Positions 31,961 through 34,259 of a DNA stretch of 34,259 nucleotides are shown piece after piece (the first letter of the stretch is position 1; the number at the start of each line of letters is the position of its first letter). The notes beneath the pieces are model-generated. The model did no database searches and was not told where the DNA came from. It worked only from the letters and a program-made list of their open reading frames with translations. The DNA comes from QAMX01 sp964515055 (GTDB taxonomy: Bacteria > Bacillota > Clostridia > Oscillospirales > QAMX01). The position numbers were made by a program, and so were the translations under genes. The stretch spans positions 1 through 34,259 of the forward strand of contig CAZEUG010000020.1 of the NCBI GenBank assembly GCA_964515055.1, given 5' to 3'.

Positions 31961-33670
31961 ATGCTGAATCTGCTGCACATTGAGAATATTGCCGTGGTTG
32001 CCCGGGCAGAAATCGCATTTCAGCCCGGGTTGAACGCGTTGACCGGTGAAACCGGCGCCGGGAAATCCATCATCATCGATGCCATCGGCGCACTGCTGGG
32101 CGAACGCACCTCGCGGGATATCATTCGCACCGGCGAAAAACAGGCGTTTGTCTCCGGTGCTTTCAGCGGCTGCGGGGATGCTGTTGCCGCCTGTCTGGAA
32201 TCGCTCGGCCTGCCCGTCGGCGAGGACGGGATGCTGACCGTTGCACGCCGTGTCTACGCGGACGGACGCAACCTCTGCCACGTCAACGGCATGAATGCCC
32301 CGCTGGCCGCACTCAGGACGCTGGGAGCGCTCCTCTGCAAAACCCTTGGACAGCACGACAGCCGCTCGCTGCTTGACCCGGTCGAGCATCTGAAGCTGCT
32401 CGACCGATATGCCGGGACGGAGGCACTGCTGGCCGACTATCAGGCCGCCCTGCATACGCTGAAATCCATCCGCGCCGAACAACGGGCACTCCTGGCCGAT
32501 GGTGCGGATCCGATTCGCCGCCGCGAGCTGCTGACCCATACCATTCAGGAAATCGAATCGGCGAACATTGTGGAGGGTGAGGATGAACGCCTGACGGAAC
32601 GGCGGGCGGCAGCACAGCACGCCGGAAAGAAAGCGGCAGCACTCTCCGCCGCACTCCGCGCACTGGAGGGCTTCGAAACCTCCGCACCCGAAAGCGTCGA
32701 AGCATCGGTTCGGGCGCTGACACCGCTCTGTGGGCAGGGCTTCGCGGAGCTGGATACTGTTGCCACTGCACTGACGGATGCTGCCGTGGTGCTGCGTGAC
32801 AGCATGGACACGCTCGAAGCTGCGCTGGAAGCGTCCACCTTCTCCGAACAGGAGCTGGACGAAATGGAAGCGCGCCTGTCGCAGCTGGCTTCCTTAAAAC
32901 GAAAATACGGCGGCTCGCTGGCTGCTGTGGCTGAGGCGCTGGAATCGGCGCGCTCGGAGCTGGATCGCCTGGCAGATGCCGAGGTGCGTTCCGCACAGCT
33001 GGCGGAGGCCTATGCCGTGCAGTACGAACAGACGCGTACACTGGCAGAACGCCTGTCCGAAGCGCGGCAACGCGCCGCAGCGGAATTTTCCGACCGCATC
33101 TGCGGCGAACTTGCCTACCTCTGCATGGGTGGCTCACGCTTTTCCGTCCGCTTTGACCGCCGAATGCGCGACGGCCGCGTCATCCTCGGAAATGACGGAA
33201 TTGATCTCGCCGAGTTCTACTTCTCCGCCAACCGCGGAGAACAGCAGCGGCCGCTCGCGAAAACGGCTTCCGGCGGTGAGCTTTCGCGCATCATGCTTGC
33301 ACTGAACACGGTGCAGCCTGTGGAAGGTGCGCCGACGCTGGTGTTTGATGAAATCGACGCCGGAATCAGCGGCATCGCCGCCTCCCGCGTCGCCCGCCGC
33401 CTGGCGTCGCTGGCCGCAGGTGGGCAGGTGCTCTGTGTGACGCACCTGTCGCAGCTCGCTGTCTTTGCGGATACCCATTTCCTGATCCGGAAAGCGCAGC
33501 AGAATGACCGCACCCTGACCGAGGTTTTGTCACTTCCGGAGGCCGGAAGGGTCGATGAAATCGCCCGCATCAACAGCGGTGACATGGTCACAGACGCGGT
33601 GCGCGCCGCCGCCGCCGAGCAGCTGGAACAGGCGCGACAGGCAAAATCCGACCCGCTGCACGAAATCTGA
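31961..33670 (+). CDS. recN: DNA repair protein RecN
   Basis: A 569-residue SMC-like ATPase for double-strand-break repair. Walker A is GETGAGKSIII (29-39). The middle (about 170-370) is a long coiled coil rich in Ala, Glu and Arg. The C-terminal lobe has the signature ASGGELSRIMLALN, Walker B LVFDEIDAGISGIAA and the D-loop and H-loop (VLCVTHLSQLAVFADTHFLI). GQHDSRSLLDP near 125-135 is a RecN hallmark. Length is slightly above the usual 550. It closes the dxs operon. A GGGAGGGAG site precedes ATG 31961, 33 bases after argR. Confidence 0.97.
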   Translation: MLNLLHIENIAVVARAEIAFQPGLNALTGETGAGKSIIIDAIGALLGERTSRDIIRTGEKQAFVSGAFSGCGDAVAACLESLGLPVGEDGMLTVARRVYADGRNLCHVNGMNAPLAALRTLGALLCKTLGQHDSRSLLDPVEHLKLLDRYAGTEALLADYQAALHTLKSIRAEQRALLADGADPIRRRELLTHTIQEIESANIVEGEDERLTERRAAAQHAGKKAAALSAALRALEGFETSAPESVEASVRALTPLCGQGFAELDTVATALTDAAVVLRDSMDTLEAALEASTFSEQELDEMEARLSQLASLKRKYGGSLAAVAEALESARSELDRLADAEVRSAQLAEAYAVQYEQTRTLAERLSEARQRAAAEFSDRICGELAYLCMGGSRFSVRFDRRMRDGRVILGNDGIDLAEFYFSANRGEQQRPLAKTASGGELSRIMLALNTVQPVEGAPTLVFDEIDAGISGIAASRVARRLASLAAGGQVLCVTHLSQLAVFADTHFLIRKAQQNDRTLTEVLSLPEAGRVDEIARINSGDMVTDAVRAAAAEQLEQARQAKSDPLHEI

Positions 33671-33674
33671 CCTG

Positions 33675-33720
33675 ATCACGCCCGAAAATTTTTCAAAAAA
33701 AATTTCGGGCGTGATTTTTG
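33675..33720 (+). terminator. Intrinsic terminator of the dxs-recN operon
   Basis: atcacgcccgaaa (33675-33687) pairs with tttcgggcgtgat (33703-33715), extended by A/T pairs in the loop. A run of T follows (to about 33719). It lies five bases behind the recN stop. Confidence 0.9.
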
Positions 33721-34104
33721 AATTCTGCACTGCGCTATTTCAAAATCTGATGCACTGGCGGGGATTTTAATCCGAAAATTTTTGAATTCATAATTTTGAC
33801 GAATCTCAATAGAAAATGGCTTTTCGAAAAATACAAGACTGAAATCAACAGAAAAGAATGGAATATACGCTGAAATCTGTATATTCCGGAGGATTAAGCA
33901 GACAAACAACCTGAATGGAATCCCCGCGAAAAACGGGAATCGAATTTTGAACTTTCTACTTTTTAATATTTCGAACTTTTGAAACGATTTCATTTTTTAA
34001 CAGAAACGGTGTTTGGACTGAACCTGAAAAGAAAATCAAAGTAAACAGTCCCAAAAAAGCAAAAAAGGACAATTTCAGATACTTTTTGGATGAATAACAA
34101 CGAT
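33721..34104. other. AT-rich gap without a recognisable gene
   Basis: Base composition drops sharply from the GC-rich genes around it. The minus-strand frames that cross it have no good start sites. Visible structure: a palindrome gaatatac/gtatattc (33861-33868 and 33879-33886), a distant inverted pair gcggggatt (about 33756-33764) and aatccccgc (about 33919-33927), and repeated gaaaatttttgaattc-type words. I see no RNA gene that I can name. Confidence 0.55.
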
Positions 34105-34133
34105 TTGACTTTGACTGAAATTTCGGATAAAAT
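34105..34133 (+). promoter_or_regulatory. Promoter of the exported-protein gene at the window end
   Basis: TTGACT (34105-34110) and TAAAAT (34128-34133) with a 17-base spacer. The leader holds a hairpin attgtcc/ggacaat (34152-34158 and 34170-34176) just before the AGGAGG ribosome binding site (34191-34196). Confidence 0.8.
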
Positions 34134-34205
34134 GATAGAGCTTTAAGCTCGATTGTCCCCGCCGAGCGAGGACAATGGTAGAATAATGACAGGAGGCAAA
34201 TCCCC

Positions 34206-34259
34206 ATGAGCAAAAAGCTTCGCATTCTTGCACTGGCTCTTGCTGTTCTGATGCTGGTT
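34206..34259 (+). CDS. Exported protein, N-terminal fragment cut by the window end
   Basis: Only the first 18 codons are inside the window. They read as the start of a signal peptide: MSKKLRILALALAVLMLV, a basic n-region followed by a hydrophobic core. AGGAGG lies 9 bases before the ATG, and a consensus promoter with a leader hairpin precedes it, so the gene is real and probably well expressed. Nothing can be said about its function. Confidence 0.8.
   Translation, partial: MSKKLRILALALAVLMLV

Overview
The window looks like a chromosomal segment of a low-GC-phylum but GC-rich member of the Clostridia (Oscillospiraceae/Ruminococcaceae-like gut Firmicute). This is an inference. It rests on the dxs-tlyA-nadK-argR-recN gene order, a 556-residue formate-tetrahydrofolate ligase, SigA-type promoters with 16-18 bp spacers, strong AGGAGG-type ribosome binding sites, and intergenic palindromic repeats of a kind I recall from this group. 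No lineage assignment was computed.

Layout. 1-214: end of an rRNA operon (spacer palindrome, 5S rRNA, terminator). 215-7620: accessory and partly decayed DNA. It holds a broken Sel1-repeat gene, a tyrosine-phosphatase-like protein, an ADP-ribosylglycohydrolase, a membrane-anchored flavodoxin, a GrpB-pyrophosphatase fusion, a broken transglutaminase-like gene, a histidine phosphatase and the remains of a mobile-element replication-type gene. 7632-9570: cysE, a YgjV-like membrane protein and a cluster of intergenic palindromic and direct repeats. 9570-14914: a three-gene minus-strand operon of two ABC exporters with unusual N-terminal extensions and zinc ribbons around a DUF1854 protein, behind a roughly 200-nt leader with an attenuator-like terminator. 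15046-19001: fhs, tsaE, tsaB and an RluA-type pseudouridine synthase on the plus strand. 19131-23283: potABCD, with a substrate-binding protein that appears anchored by a C-terminal membrane helix. 23318-27672: minus-strand dut, a glycoside-hydrolase-like gene, a tiny membrane protein and a lipoprotein. 27728-33715: the housekeeping operon dxs-tlyA-nadK-argR-recN. 33716-34259: an AT-rich gap, a strong promoter and the first codons of an exported protein cut by the window end.

How the genes work together. tsaE and tsaB serve t6A tRNA modification, fhs feeds one-carbon metabolism, potABCD imports polyamines, and the dxs operon joins isoprenoid, NADP, arginine-control and DNA-repair functions in the arrangement usual for Clostridia. 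The least explained system is the ABC-DUF1854-ABC operon. The two exporters probably form a heterodimer with DUF1854 as an accessory protein, and their expression appears to be decided in the leader RNA. In other bacteria DUF1854 and a partner ABC protein are linked by annotation to cyanophycin metabolism, but no cyanophycin synthetase gene is present here, so the substrate is unknown.
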